A stretch of 64,000 bases of DNA from Gymnorhina tibicen (Eukaryota; Chordata; Aves; Passeriformes; Artamidae). Both the position numbers and the translations under genes were made by a program. Under the pieces are notes generated by a model that was not told the DNA's origin, made no database searches, and saw nothing but the letters and a program-made list of their open reading frames with translations. This document shows, one piece after another, positions 42,201-57,400 of the stretch (the first letter of the stretch is position 1; each line of letters begins with the position of its first letter). Location: assembly GCA_013399875.1 (NCBI GenBank), contig VXAZ01004636.1, positions 2,178,596 through 2,242,595 of the forward strand. Reading direction: 5' to 3'.

Positions 42201-44820
42201 TGAAACTACCGCTTCTCCAGTAATTACCTGTGCTGTCTCTTGCATCGTCAGTGTTTAAAAATAGTTAGCTTGTTTTCTAGGTGACTGTATTCTGTTCAAA
42301 TAAAGTCAAATTAACTTCCAAGACTGCTTGTTATATGCCATCCTTTAGGTATGCTTCCCTCTTCATCCAAATATTTTACTTGTCAATTACAAAAGCACCC
42401 AAATTAAGATGAAAAACAAAAGACTCCTGATGTTAAATTTGACAGCTATTTTTGGTTTTTTATGGATTTCCAAGGTAATTATTTATTCCTTCTGTTCATA
42501 ACCTTAAAATTAGGAATGATACTTCTCCACTGTGTTATGAAAATGAATATAATGATTGGAAGGTGTTCAATGGTTTTAGAAGCCACAGGACTGTATGTGA
42601 TACATAGATAACACAAATAAGTATACAAGACACGTAAGGCAAGAAGTTGGTGCACTCAAATACTCCATACATGAGAGAAATTGTGTCGTTTCAGACTGGA
42701 TAAGATTTTAAGACCTATTTGTCTTTCATTTTCTTTAAAGTATTTTCCATTACAGTTCTTCTGTAGTAAAAATTATCCTAATTTTCAAGTTTTAATTCCA
42801 ATTATTTCTACTACAATATGAACACCCACTAAAGTTACTGAAGCTAAGAGAACCCTTCACTGGCTTTAATCTGGAGAAAATTCAGCTTCACAAAGTTTTT
42901 AGAATATTTCTTATTTTACAAATAGAACTGAGCAGCTGGCTATTTTTATCTGTGTTTAATTTGGCTTTTGGCTTTCCAGTTAAACTACTCTTCCGTGCAC
43001 AGTAAAAGCTGCCATCAGCCAATTTATTGGAGATTCTCAGAGCATACTTCAGTGGGGACCTTCAGATGTCACCTCCTGCTGACAAGGGCCCTTTGAAAGA
43101 CAGCATTACTCATGTAATTGTTTAGACTTTCACTTAATGATTAATATTAAACTTAACATGCTGCTGATATTATTAACATTTTGCTCCAAGTTCAAAGCAG
43201 CAGGAAAAAACAGCTACTTATTTATAACTACTGTTTTCTAGAACAGTAATAATACAACATAATTAACATGTGCCAGATGATGCTACATATTTAGCAAAAC
43301 GTTAGGCATGTAACCCAGACAGTTTAATCCTTTTATATTTTACAGCATCTGTTTCGCCTAGTTAGGACCCAGCTGCACACAAATCCACAGTTATGTAATA
43401 AAACCAGTTTCCTATGTCCTGCATGTTCTAGTGGCAGCTATGTTCAACATTGGTAGTGACACATTATGGCTCTAAAATGCATCTACTGCGGTGCACAGAA
43501 ATACAGATTTTACCTGGTAACCTCATGTTAGGAACACCAGGTGCAGTGCAGCAGTGAACCAGCTTCCATCAAAAACTACAGTTGCAATTTCAGAACAAAT
43601 ATTGCCCAGTAATTCTTGAAGCACTCAGAAAATATCAGAACTACGGTTCACATAAAGGAAAAAAACCCCTGGGAGCTTATGCCCTGTTTTGGGCTAAAAT
43701 ATATTTTTCATTTACTATAAAATCTTAGGTTGACCACTGCATATACTGTGAGCATTTCAAAATAAGAGTCATGCTGCATCCTTTACACAAATATTTTGAT
43801 TGTGGAAGATATGGCATATACAGATGGATTCTCAATATATTAAATGACCATATTTACTGCAGAGCATTCAAATCAATACATCCTGTCACTAGAAGTGTGC
43901 TGGAAGAAACTCCTGTGTAAGCAGCCTTTTTTTGCGTGCTTGTACAGACTGCATTGTGTCTTGCACAGACATGCACAACCCAAATATGGCTGCAGGAAAA
44001 GATAATACAGAAAAACACAAGTTTAAAAATGAAGAAAGGGATTTAAATGCTCCAGCATTCTGTTTTGGTCATTGAAAAGATGCACCATTTACACTGAGAG
44101 ATGCACTGCTTTTGGTAAAATGAACAATTGGTATGAAAGAATTTTGGCAATTGACAACATGCGTAATGAAATTGCTGTTTGGGTAGTGCTCGTTTTAGAG
44201 AGGTATAAAGTTGCCAAAATTATTTGAGTTAAATAAGGACCATTTTCCTGAAGAATCTATCTAGCACTTTTCATGTAGAAGCTGATTAACACTGTAAAGT
44301 CATTTAGCCCTTCTTTCCAAGTCTTTTCTCTCTATAAAATATTAAACACTATCTTAGATGTAAAAAATGCATTAATGCCAGCTGCTTCTATTTTTTGTGG
44401 CAGTGTGTACACTGTGCATTTCCTTTAGCATAATTTAGGAAAAATCACTAATTAAATTTCACAGTTTGTGTGTTGAAAGTTTTCTTTTGTAACAGATTTT
44501 ATTTATCTGATATAGAAAAAAGTGGTATTTTGTACAGAGTATTGATTATATATGTTGTATATCTATAATATACGTAAAGATGTGGAAATATCCCAGGTCT
44601 TTTTAGCTTGCATCAGTTTATCTATTTTAGATTAAAAGTTCCAAAATACTCTGATTCAGAAACTTTAAAAAATCGTACTGATTTAGAAACTTAAAAAAAA
44701 AGCAAAACCTACTGAGTGTTTCATATGGAATGGAAATTAAAAGGTTTTTTTTTCGCTAGAAGTCACTTACACTTGCACCCTCCCAAAACCACGGTGTAGA
44801 AGCAGCAGGCGTTGACAGGG
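39220..44820. other. Intergenic region between PSMA4 and CHRNA5
   Basis: 5.6 kb of AT-rich DNA with no recognised gene. Open frames such as 40702-41055 (+, 117 codons) have no recognisable motif and no splice or promoter context. It holds a GGTTT microsatellite (40149-40182) and an A-rich run near 41723-41750. In mammals, regulatory variants affecting CHRNA5 expression lie in the equivalent upstream region; nothing specific can be assigned here from sequence. Confidence 0.55.
40149..40182 (+). repeat. (GGTTT)n microsatellite
   Basis: A run of GGTT/GGTTT units: two GGTT units, then several GGTTT units, over about 34 bp. Simple sequence repeat. Confidence 0.9.
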
Positions 44821-44824
44821 TGGA

Positions 44825-45480
44825 TGTGCCGGAGTTATTTAGCGCTGGCACTGCAGCTGCCGCCGCGCGGGACAGCGGCCCCGGCCCCGCTCGGCGCGCA
44901 CCTGCTCGGCCTCGGCAGGAGCCGCTCCTGGGCTGCGGGACGGGCACGGGGGGCCGAGCCCGTGGGTGCAGCGCTGCCGCCTTCTCCCCGCGGTACCTGC
45001 CGGGGAGCTCCTTCGGCGGNGCCATGGCCGGGCGCGGAGCGCGGCTGCGCTGCGGCCGCCCCCCCGCCCTGCTCCTCCTCACCTGGCTCTGCGCGCCCCT
45101 GCTCGGCCAGCCCGGAGCCTCGCACGCGGGTAAGGCGGCTCGGGGCGGCCCCGGGGGGTGAGGGTCGGCGGGGCCACTGGGAAGAAGAATGAAGGGTGAA
45201 AGGCGCTCCCGTGAGGAGCCAGGAGGGTGTCGGAGGGGAGGGCACGGCCAGCCGGGGGTTCCGAGCCCTCTTGGCGCTGTGCGGGGACGCCGGGGATGGA
45301 GCGGGTGGTACCGCGGCCCGGGGGTCTGCGGGCGCCGCTGCCCCTCCCGGCTGTGCCCGGCTGGGAGCGCGGGCAGCGGGAGCGGTTCGTGAGGGGAAAT
45401 GAGGCGGGATTTTGCGTGTGGGGAGAAACGCTGCCGGCGATGGGGTCTCTGCGCACCAGCATCGTTTGCCGCGCCATCAA
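44825..45480 (+). promoter_or_regulatory. CHRNA5: CpG island: CHRNA5 promoter and exon 1
   Basis: An abrupt switch from AT-rich intergenic DNA to CpG-rich sequence that spans the CHRNA5 start codon and continues into intron 1. One base just upstream of the Kozak region is unresolved (N at 45020). GCCATGG around the start is a good Kozak context. No TATA box is evident. The exact start site is not determinable. Confidence 0.75.
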
Positions 45481-48400
45481 CTTTTTCCCGGACGAGGTTA
45501 AAGTAAGGCTAGTGCCGGGTCCGGCGGTGGCTGCTGAGGGAGGATCGCAGGGCTCCGCTGGCTTTAAGGAAACGAGCGGGACCTCCGGAGACCGCGGTCA
45601 AACGGGCTCACCGGGGCTGCCCCCTCACAGAAGGGGGGGAAAATGTCTTTGCCAAACTGCGGCTTTTCAGGTGCTTTAGCAGTCTTGACTGCCTCACATT
45701 TCGTTACGCAGTGGTTACATTTTCTAAATGTGTATATATATATAATGCTTTAAAGGTATCAGCTGCCATAGCTTTCAGTTTTTGCTCCGCTCACTTTTTG
45801 AGCGGAGGTACAGTTTTAGGTTTGTGGTGCGTGCTCTGCATCTGCAGCTGGTACAGAGGTAAACTTGCAGAACACATTTTAATAACTGTAATTTCGCATA
45901 TGAATATGACCGCACATGAAAACAACCCTCTTAAGGGTTTATAACAGAACTCTCTTTAGTTTGGTCATGCATTATTTCTTTGACTTCAAAAGAGTCAGTC
46001 TCATAATTCAATCAGGATTTAACTTTCCGAGTTGAAGGATGTAAAATAGCATGTGAATCTGGAATGTTTATAGAATTACACAAAGATTAAAGGAGCAAAA
46101 TCACTGCTCTTCCACAGATTTATTTAGAAACAGTTGTTTCAAAACGTTGCACTTATATAATTTGTAAGTACATTGCCAAGAGTTTTGCAGAACGTCTTGA
46201 AACCATAACTGCAATAATTACAGGCAGAAAGAAAATTAATGAAAGATAAATTTGACTTCTTTTATATTAACTGAAAATTGAAAAAGTGGTTGTAAATATG
46301 GTTTATGGAAAGTTCATTGTATCGACATCTTGGTTTTAATTCAGCCTACAAATACTCAGTCTGTTATTGCTGAATGTGATTTAAAAGATTATTCTTTGTC
46401 TCAACATTTGGAAAAGTAGTATCTTCATGACAGAAGATGCAAAATCATTATGTTACATTTTATGATTTATATGACTGCATGGAATTACCTGCAGTCAGGT
46501 TAAGCCAAATTTTGCCTTTTGGCACAAGTTTTGACTGCGCTGAGAACTGATCGTATATAGTGAGGCTAAAATTTTCTTTTCACAACTTGTTTTCTCTAAA
46601 ATAAAATTAAATTTGCTATAAGAGTGCTTGTAAGTTAATTTGGTGTTTTCTTCAGTTAATAGTGAACTAATATTTTATCTTGGGTAACCCTGAATTGTCA
46701 GGAGAAAATAGTTGCTGATTTAAAATACAGTCAAAGTATAAGTTTTGTTCTTGCTCTGAATTTTAAACTAACAGGTGAGACTTGAATGCCCAAATGGAGC
46801 TGAGGTTAACAACAACCTCCAGCACTGCTGTGCCGTGCTGCAGACCTGTGATAGTGTTCCTTGGCAGTTCATGCACCCAAGCATTTTCCACTCAGTTTAA
46901 CGAATCAAATCCTTCTCTCTACCCAACAGGAAGCTGCAAACCTTCCTGCTTGTATGGGTTTCTTGTGATTTTTCTCTTAAAATATTTTGTGCTTTCTTTA
47001 GAGATTCTTAGGGGGATAAATGTGAGCATTGATTAGTGGCGAAATGTCTGTGTTGATTTGTAGAAGGAACTGTGGAAGGAAGTACTTGCATAGTTTCCCA
47101 CTTTTTAGAATGGTAAAACCTGGGGTTTGTGTGATACAGGTTTTGAAGTCTCCTACTCTTTTATCTGGTTTTGAGCAACGTAGCTGATTTCTGTGGGCTG
47201 TAGGGTTGTATGTTCCAGTGTATCCAAGACTGGAATGGAGCTGGGTGGGCAAAATGCTACTGAGGCAGAAGGTAAGGCCAGTACCCAATGTCTGCAGCAC
47301 CCAGGCTGCACTGGCAACTTGTGAGAAGCCCCGCCCTGTTTCTTATCTCTTTGTTTCTTATAAGGTCTTATTTACGTATGTTTTGGATTTGTGTTCAATT
47401 CCATGAGATGTAGCCTCGAAATTTATAAATGGTTCTTCTTACAAGATTCTACATACTTGTTCTTCCTTTTGCTCCTTGTGCTATCTTGCATTTCTATACA
47501 CTTTTTTTGCTGCTTCCTCGGTGCTGACTTCACGGTCCATCTTCAGTGTTTACTGACAGGTCAGCAATCAGTGAAAATGATGCAATGATAAAAAGTGGTA
47601 CAAAGAGAGATGACAAAATCCTGGATCTGTTACAGAAAAGTTCTCTTGATTTCAGAGTGACAGGATTTTTCCCCAGGGCAGGCTGACATGAGGCAGCCTT
47701 TTCCTGTGGCCTGGCTGTTGGGTAGGGAGAAGGATCCCAGTTCTGTCTGTGGGAAGCTGAGTGGAGCACGTTAGTGTGTCAGTGAGCTCGGGAGGAAGTG
47801 CTGTGGCACGGCACAGACCTGCAGTTACAGCTGCAGGTGGCTGTCACTGCTGCTGGCAGTCGTGTCACTAGAGAGGTCAGGAAGCTGTTTGGCACATGGT
47901 GTGTACTTACCCTAGAATCCATAGCACAAGTATTCAGAAAGGAATGGTTTGTGGTCCAGTTAGCTCTTAATCTAAAGACTGACTGTCAGTTCACATCTAT
48001 TTCTTGGTTATTTTACAAACTACATGGCAGTCTATTATGGTTACTAATCAAACTTGTAAATGTATTTAGAAATATGTGCCATAATTATACCTTGTTGCTA
48101 AGCTGTTAGGGGATAGTTTCATTCTACTTTACAACTATCAAGTTGTAACTTTAACCTTTTAAATTTGAGTTGAATGTAAGAAACACCTTCCCTGCTTTCT
48201 GTGAGCAATTCTTGTACCTCTGTGCATACTGGTAAGTACTAAGCAGTATTGCAGTTCAAAATTCCTCATAGTTTCATGTCCAGTATATGTCATTTTATTT
48301 TGCTACTGGTTGGCCAGATGTTGACATCTAGGTAAGAGAGAAGGTGCAAGTCCTCCTAGTAACTTTAAAGCCACCTTTTCCATGCTTGTAGGTGTGGTGA

Positions 48401-51400
48401 TGGGGTTTGCCTTTATTTTTTTAAACAGAGGAAGAAAAGATAATTCTGTCAAGTTCAGAATGTAATAGCTAGCTTTTCTGACTTTTGTTCAGTAAATGGA
48501 ATAGTGTTAGTATTGCTGCTTTGACTTACAGACATCCTAGTTAAGATGATTGTGATCTTTCTAAATGCTTGCTGTTAATTAAACGCTTGACTGTGATTGG
48601 ATTCTTGGCAATTGCTAATGCATAAAAGGAAAAGTAGGCCAAAAAATTAAAGACCATGAAGAAAGTATGACTCATGATCTTTTTCAAAGGGACAGGGGAA
48701 TCAGTACAAAAATAAAATTTCCATTTAATACATTACCTATCTTTTCTACCTAATGAAGTAATGGTGGGAGATCATCTTAATAAATACACTAGAGTACTGA
48801 AGGCAGGTGTACTGTGTATATTCATTCACCTTCCAGATTTCTAAGCAAATTATTAGCTGTAGTATGTAGTAGTTAGATTTGTGGATAATAGTCTGTGTTA
48901 TGATAGCCTAGAGTTAACGAATATAATGTTAACTACAAAGTATGGGCATTTGGCAATGTTTATTGTCCTTGGTAGTGTTTTTCTTCGTTATAATGGTTTA
49001 TGATTATAAACGTGCGTTAGTAATGTATATTACTTCTGAATCTACATCTTAACATTACACTTCTAAAAAGTGACCCTTTCCCTATGGGCCTCCTTTGAAA
49101 CTGCACCCAGTAGTGATGCAAAGAAAGCCTGAAATCATTAACACTCGATTCTGTCAATTAGAAAATGCTCTGAACTACCCTGTTTAATGTTACAGCATTA
49201 CACCTGCAATCCTGATCTGGCTCTTAGACACTTTATCTAAGGAAGTGCAGAGGAATACAGAGTTCAAAGAAAGCTTATTATTTGGAGAAGCATGGACTAT
49301 GATGTTCTCCTCTTTCAAACCAAAGATTTATGAAAATACATCTGAGATCAAGCTGTAGCACTAAGTATTTCACTGGTAATTCTTATAAAAGGAATAATGT
49401 TGCTAAATCATTTTAACATGCTAGGAAATTTAATCCCATAATGGTACAGTAAATTACAAAAGTGTTACTCTTTTGTAAAACTCATATTTTGTTTATTACC
49501 TACAACATTTAAAAAGTCTGCCATTAGCAGCTCATGTGAAATTTTGACTTGAGAATGTTAACAAGATGAATAGACATGTACATGTTTCATCATGCTATTC
49601 ATGCATCTGAGGCCCATGTAATCCTTCATCCTATTTTTTAAATAGTTCTTCCAAAGTACTTTAATTAAAAAGTTTGTTAAATACTTATGGAGGAAATGGT
49701 AGAAATAATGTTTCCAAGGTCAAGTGTTTAATTAGAATTTTTGCCTAGTCTTTTCTCAAAAGTGTTCTCCAACTACTTCAGAGTTTAAAAAATTTTGAAT
49801 TATTAGTCTGCTTTGTGCATAAACATTTGCTTCCTTTGTGCAGAATTAAAATTTAGGCCATACAACATCATATGTGATTTAGGTGGGGGGTTTTGGGGTT
49901 TTTTTTTGTTGCTTAATGTGGACTCATACTGAGGGGCAGTGAGAAGAGTTTAAGGTGCAAATAAAAAACATTGTCATTGGGAGTTACCACTGAACAATGC
50001 AGAGAGCTACCTTTGATTTAAACTGCAGGGGTTACCCAGCCTCAATAAAAACGAAGACGTACAAATACAGGCAAGCTTAGAACTGCCCTTCAAAGGCTAC
50101 AGATCTTCTAAGTATTTTTTAGTACACTGAGCTAGTGGCAGGGGTGAGTGTTTCCATAATCTCTTGCCATCTGATTTGGTATGAGACTGTACTCTGAGTT
50201 GCTTGTTTGCTAATCTTGCTAGTCATAGGTTTTAACCTCTTTCTGTTTTTCTCCAACCAGCATAGCTACTCTGCTGCCTTAAGCCACTAAAACTGTTTTA
50301 CCCGTTTTCTTCTCTTTACATTTTTTCCACTTGTCACCAGCTCTTCACAGCTTTTTAAATTGATGTTAATACAAGGAGTTACTGAGAATCACCGCCCTTG
50401 TTGTAATCTTAAAATCATACAGATATGTGGAAAAGAGATATTAAACATGTGCAGTCTGTGTAACAAATTATTTGAATGGCCCTATTAAATAAAATGTACA
50501 AGGTAGGGGTGATTACTTATTTCATTTTTGCCAACTCTTAATATACTGTTACCATCCCCAGCCTTCTCATGGAGGTCTCCTTTAAGATGTCTTTTATAGA
50601 CCAGTTTGCTGCAGCATATTAATAAACAGAATAAACTAGAAATGTTGAAAAGTGTGGATACATCCATGATCAGAAAAAAGAGAAAGAAATAATTGAACTA
50701 TATTGTTAGTAAATAATGGTCATTGTAATAGATCAGTGAGTATACTATAGGTCTGAGTATAAAATGTTTGAAAAATAACCTGTAAGTATATAAAAGCAGT
50801 AAAGGAACATGTCCCTTTTTAGCATAGCAGAGGAGATGCTGTGTTTTAAGAGAAGCTTAATCTGGAAACAACATGTACCCTGAAGATGCTGTATCGTTGC
50901 ACAGGAGGTCATCTTACAGGAACACAGAAGTGGTGAAAGTGCAATTTTGCCTCTGCATTGCTTCAAGGTCAATTAATGGAGAGAGAATATCCAGCTGCAT
51001 AGTCAGTCTTGAATTGTATGAAAAATTCAGTTGAGAGTTGTAACTGGAGGAGGAAAATGTAATTAATGCTAATATAAAAATCAAGTATTTATGAAATATT
51101 AGGCTGAAATACACACAAACAAATTCATAATTCAGGAAATAGGGATATAGAAATAGAGAAATTAAGTTGTGTCTTCAGGAAGCATTCTTTTGGATGTCTG
51201 TAAAATGTAGGGCTTGGCAAATCTGTATATAGTTACAAATAAGAAAAAAATCCTTGGCTTATGAGGATATACTGAACCAGTTAAATATATTTTTGGCACT
51301 TGTGTACATTTACAAGGTAACTTGTACATGTGCAACATTCTGGTTTTGGCAGCAATTCTTATGTCATGTGAGTTTTCCTGTATTCACCTGAGGTGTCTCA

Positions 51401-54400
51401 GTGGTACAGTGTAAGTTGCCCATCGGTTCTTTGCACATCCCACAAGTCAACAATCTTGAAATGGAGATGTGTCAAATTATAAAACATGTACAAATAATTT
51501 ATCTCAAAGAACTGTAGGTTTATGAGCAAATGAAATACACTCTAAACAGATAGATTTATATTTTGAAACAGAAGGGTGATCTGTCTTAAACCCCAAATGT
51601 TGATTCAGCCCACAGCAAGAACCATTCAGCAGCACGTTAGTGTAGGGTAAGATTTGTAGGAAAAAGGAGTCCTGCTGCTCCCACTTTGCTGCTCCTATTT
51701 CTTAAGCTACATTCTGCTTTTGCTGCTACTATGACACTTCAGAGGAATCCGGTTAGTATTTAAAATAATGATTCTACTGGACTGCCCCACAACTGCAGTG
51801 CCAAAGGAGGGGAACTGCCTTGTTGGGCTCTGCAGTGCTTTGGGTGTTTCGTCCAAGGGATCTGTACGTGAAGCCTTTTGCAGCACAGCAGAAGTCCACT
51901 GCTGTCACACCTTAATGGATGGGAGGGAACTTAAAACTTAGGCTGCTCATCTTAATTTGTCTGGGCTGTGGTGGCTGCAGTCACATGGAACTGGGTTAGG
52001 TCAGTTCAAATTAATGGCTTAAATGGTGTTAGCCAAGCCTCTGCCACAAATGCCAAGTCATGGAACTGCTGGTCAAACTCTGAGGTAGCTTTTGCAAGTT
52101 TTGTGGGAATGAGAACTGATACCCTACGCAGGTATGACACTACCTGATGCACAGTGTAGTCAGGTCCTAGGCAATTCTAAAATCCTAGTCCCCTTCAGGA
52201 TCTATGAATCGCTAATTTACTGAGTGTTAATGGTTATGAACTTCAAGTAGACATTGTTTGTGCTGCCTTTGATACTTTGTCTCCTTTAGCTTCTTTTATG
52301 AGAAAGATTAAATACCACAAATGTTTTTTCTGCTTGTATCGTTCCTAGTTGATCTACTTCTGTTATGTTGACTAAATTCACCTCCTCTCCAAACAAAGTA
52401 AAGTTAATCTTTTCAATCTCTCCTTGTATGGACGACTGTCTCTGGTTTTAATCTGTTCATGACATTCTCTGGTGCTTTTCTGCTTCTGATACATCTTTTT
52501 TTAGATGGATGCTGTTAGTGAGCACATGATTTCTAGAGAGGTCGTGCCACAGATTTATGTAATGGCATAATATTTTAAGTCTGCATTAAAAAGAGATGGT
52601 GGTGAGCTCCTTTCTTTTGTTTATGCTCTCCCTTAAACTGATGATAATAGTTGCTAGGGCTTTTTTTGGCAGTAGTTTCCTTTTAAATCGCATTGATAAG
52701 TAGTAAAAATCTTTATCTAGAACATATGTCTGTGTTTTCTGATGGTCATCCTAACTTATGTCTAGGAACTGGAGACCCTTTCATGCAAGGTGATGTGTGT
52801 AGTTTGTGCTTCTGGAGGCAGTGGCCGTCTTCAGGTCTTTCACACCACCTTTGAAAGCTGTTCTTACTCGAGTTACTTAGCTAGACACTGATCTTGCCTT
52901 TTTTCCTCCCCTCTCTCTGTCTTCCCCAAAATGACTCCTTGAGAGCTATGAAAAAGAACTGGAAAGGTGCATTTCAGTCAGTGCAACATTAAAATAGGTA
53001 GAGTCAACTGGTAAATAGTTTGGCCTATGCATCTAAGATACAAAACAGTGGGAGGGAAAGTGCTCTACAAGCACAGCAAAATTTATACATGATAAATGTT
53101 CCCAAACGCTAGAAGAAATACACTGAAACATGAAGACACTGAAGTTTCAAACTGGATTGCAAGCTATGCAATATACTACAGACATGTATAATGTGGCTGG
53201 GGGTTTTTAAAAAGTACCACCCTGTTTGAGAATGACAGAACTTCAGTCCCTCATAGATCAGCTTTCAGTTTTAGAGGAATGCCATAATTGCATGGCATTG
53301 GGTAAATGATATAAGAGCTTTTTGCCTGCTGAGATTATCTTAATATTCTTGAGTCATCAATTTTAGAAGTGTGATAATGGTATGAGGATGCTAATAAAAC
53401 CAGGTAACTTTATAAAGTCTACTTCCAGGACCTTGGCCATGCTTCTAGAGAGAAGGGGATGAGATGAGAAATTGAACTCTGCATAAAAATAGCTGTAGCT
53501 CTTTGGACACAAGAATGCAGATGTACACTGCTCATTTGAATCAATGTTAATAAATTCCTTTTTTTTTTAATATAGCTGTATCTGAACCTTCTTTTATTGC
53601 TAAAAGTGAAGATCGTTTGTTTAAGCATTTATTTGAAGACTATCAAAGATGGGTTCGTCCAGTGGAACGCTTGAATGACACAATAAAAATCAAGTTTGGC
53701 CTTGCAATCTCTCAGCTAGTAGATGTGGTATGTACAGTAAATAAGTTGTGTTTTTCCACTAACTTTAAACGGAGCATAATTTCATGTGAAGTAATTGTGT
53801 CTGTTTTAGCTTAAAGACAATAGATTAAGCATCTAAAATTATTATCAGTGTAATAAAAATGCACTGTAGATGGATATATGATGTTCTCATATAAACATAC
53901 TTAGTGATTGGAATGCTTTCAGCATTGTGTTTTGTATTTCAAATTACAGACCTCTGTGAACTAAAGCAGCTATTTCCTATGGATAGATTTTTTTTGTGAT
54001 ATATGCTTTATTTTACAGGATGAGAAAAATCAGTTGATGACAACAAATGTATGGTTGAAACAGGTATGTGTAAAACACTGATTAAAAATCCTGAAGCTTC
54101 ATAACTGCAAATCAAAATTTGGGAGAAACTTTTCTAGTTAATTGTATATTCAAAAAACTTGGTTCTTGCAAGAAATTTTATTTCACATAATATCTTTATA
54201 AAATATCCCTGGAAATGCTTTAAAGGATTAATTGTGACAAACCTCTTAAAAAAACCCATAACAACAAGCTAAATAAAAATTCACCAAATTAAAAGAAACC
54301 TGATACGGCATTGCATGGCCATTTAATATACCAAGGTGTATATATCCAACCATAAATTGCTGCTTCAGTACAAAAGTTTTCATTCAAAAGCTTTAAGAAA

Positions 54401-57400
54401 AGTATGGTTGGTGTATTCTTCTGTATAATAGTTTTGAGGTCTTTTTCCTGTGGGATGTTTGAAATTATTGGATATACATTACTGAAGAATTCCAGTTTCA
54501 AAGTTAAATATGCTTGCTAGAAGGAAATACTTTTTCCTCTTAAGAATATTTGGGTTAGGGCAGGAAAAAGCCTCAAGCTTTGTAACTGTAAGAGTCCAGT
54601 GCTAAACTTAATTGCCACTATTTACCTGGGTGATGCTGCTCACAGATCATTCTTGATTTAACTGAGGAGAATCTTTGCAGATGCTGGTTATACTTACTAG
54701 CTTATGGAATTATTTTTGTTTGGGCTAATTCCTTTCTGTTTGTTTATTTGATTTTTTTTTTTTCCTTTTGCTTCCCATTCCCTTCTTTTCTAGTAACTGT
54801 AATTTTAGGCCAAGTTTTTATTTTTAGGAAAACTTTGAGACTAGTCAGCAAAAATGAGATGGCCATGTGGGTTGATGATATTTTGTGCCCTCTTTAATAG
54901 TTTCTGCAGATCTTGAAGTTGAACCAGTTTTAAGAGTTGGAGTATGATGGGGTTTTTTATATAATGAAAATGTCTGAATTGCTTCTGATTAGCTTCCAGT
55001 CATTGGTATTCATCCAGAACAAGCTTTTCTCAAATTTAATTTATACAATTAAATTACATTATAATAGCTCTTACTTATAAATACATGCTGTGAAAAAGGA
55101 ACATCATTTCTTAAGTTCTGTACAGAAACATTGTCGAGTAGCTCTTATAACAGAAAACAAATACTGGGTGAGGTAACTACATGTCTGTTCAGCAAATTCA
55201 TTGCTTTATGCAAATTTTAGAAGCCAGTTTGATTGTTGTTAAGTGCCTTGTTATCTATTTTCATCTGGTATCACCCTGCTTAAATCCACTTCCCAATAAT
55301 AATGATTTTTACATCTCACATATCCACAGGAATGGATAGATGTAAAATTAAGGTGGAATCCTGAAGACTATGCTGGAATAACATCTATTCGTGTCCCATC
55401 AGATTCTATTTGGATTCCAGATATCGTGCTGTATGACAAGTAAGATTTGAATCTTTTCATACAAAATGCATTTACTTTATAACTTCACTGGCCAAACTGC
55501 TTCTAGGAGGCTCATTGGATTGACATAATGTGTACATTTAGTGGGCTAAGAATCTGTGGAAGAATTTGCCTCTGAATGCAAATAGACTTTGTTGTCATGT
55601 TAAATACTCCAATGTTTTGCTTTACTTCTGAATGGAGTTTCTAGTCCCTTTGAAAATGTTATTTCAATTTTGTTGTGTAAACTTTTTTCTTAAGTTAAGG
55701 AAAAAATGTCTTGTGCAGTGCTGAGTACAAATAGCAGAGAGTGATGGGAGGGAAGCAACTAATTTATGCTGCTGTAGGTCATATTCAGCATGGAATTAAA
55801 GTCAGGTACATTTAACTATAAGGGGGGGTGCCTTGGTTTTGGGTTGTTGTTGGTTTTTTTCTTTTGAAAATTAACAGATCTCAGAAACTTTTGAATTAAC
55901 CCTTCTGCACAACTCATGTGCACGTACAATGCTTTTACATTTCCTGACTTGTTGAGTCAGGATAAAAGGCTGTTGCAGTGATTGTAAATTCAAGTTTGGA
56001 CACAAGTCTTATTTTACCTGTTCCATGACTCTTTTTCTTCAATAATTATGATTTGGCCAAATTTAAAAGTACTTATTACTAATAGAAACACCAGAGCTGG
56101 GTCATGCTATTAAAGATCAGGATTTTTTACAATCCTTTCATAAGTCATTGGGACCATAGAAAATCGCACAGATCTTTTCAGGACTTGAAAATGTTCTTCA
56201 ATCTTCCAAAGCTGTTTACCTATGTGAGATTCAGATTTGAGGAAAAGAAGTTGACTGTGAAGACAATACAAAATTTTGGCTACCAAGGGATAAACAGCTG
56301 AAATGACAATAACAAAGCATAATTTCTTATTTAAATACACTCCTCTGTGGAGAGAAACAATGGACTCTACACGATTCAGTGTGAATCAAGCAGAAGCCAT
56401 TTTACTGATGAACTACTGTCCCTAATATACAGTTCTTGCTTTCCCTATTTGCGATGGTGCAAATTTATTATTGGTTAAGGCCTATTTTCACACACTGCTT
56501 TATGCTTTGATTGGCTCTTGTATGTGTGTCACATCATCCGTCGTGTATGTCACAACTGTCCTTCAGTTTGCTTTTCCTTATCCTTACGCTTTGTTGCTTG
56601 TTCCTCGTTCACATCCTCCCCAATGCTGCTTTTTCCTTTCTCACAGCCTCCTGTCACTCTTCCCCTTGTATATGTGCTCAAGTCCTTCTGTCTTACGTGC
56701 TCTGGTTCTTCTATCTTATGGCTGGTTCACAATATGTCCATTTTCTAGTAAAAACCTGGCTTCCACACACTCCCACACTCCATTGTAATTGCATGCATTT
56801 ATCTCTCTTCTTTCAGTGCAGATGGACGTTTTGAGGGAACATCTACAAAAACTGTGGTAAAATATGATGGCACCATTGCTTGGACTCCACCAGCAAACTA
56901 CAAAAGTTCTTGTACTATTGATGTAACATTCTTCCCCTTTGACCTTCAAAATTGCTCAATGAAATTTGGTTCCTGGACTTATGATGGCTCACAGGTTGAT
57001 CTAATTCTTGAAGATTATGATGTTGACAAAAGAGATTTTTTTGATAATGGAGAATGGGAAATAGTGACTGCAACAGGGAGCAAAGGAAACAGGACTGATG
57101 GATGCTGCTGGTATCCTTTTGTTACATATTCCTTTATAATTAGACGTTTGCCACTTTTTTACACTTTGTTTCTCATTATTCCTTGTATTGGGCTTTCATT
57201 TCTAACTGTCCTTGTCTTCTATCTTCCTTCAAATGAAGGTGAAAAAATTTCACTTTGCACTTCAGTATTGGTATCTTTGACTGTCTTTCTTCTTGTTATT
57301 GAAGAAATTATTCCATCATCTTCTAAAGTTATTCCACTCATAGGAGAGTACTTGGTGTTTACTATGATATTTGTGACCTTGTCCATTGTGATAACTGTCT

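Noticed and set aside
45440..45502. Possible alternative first coding exon of CHRNA5 ([21 protein letters not shown], near a GTAAGG donor)
   Set aside because: The donor at 45503 leaves phase 0, but CHRNA5 exon 2 needs phase 1, so the join would be out of frame. It also supplies no signal peptide.
56471..56834. Overlapping + strand frames of about 105 codons just before CHRNA5 exon 5
   Set aside because: Pyrimidine-rich intron end giving Ser/Phe/Leu/Cys-rich translations; the verified acceptor at 56815-56816 defines the real exon.
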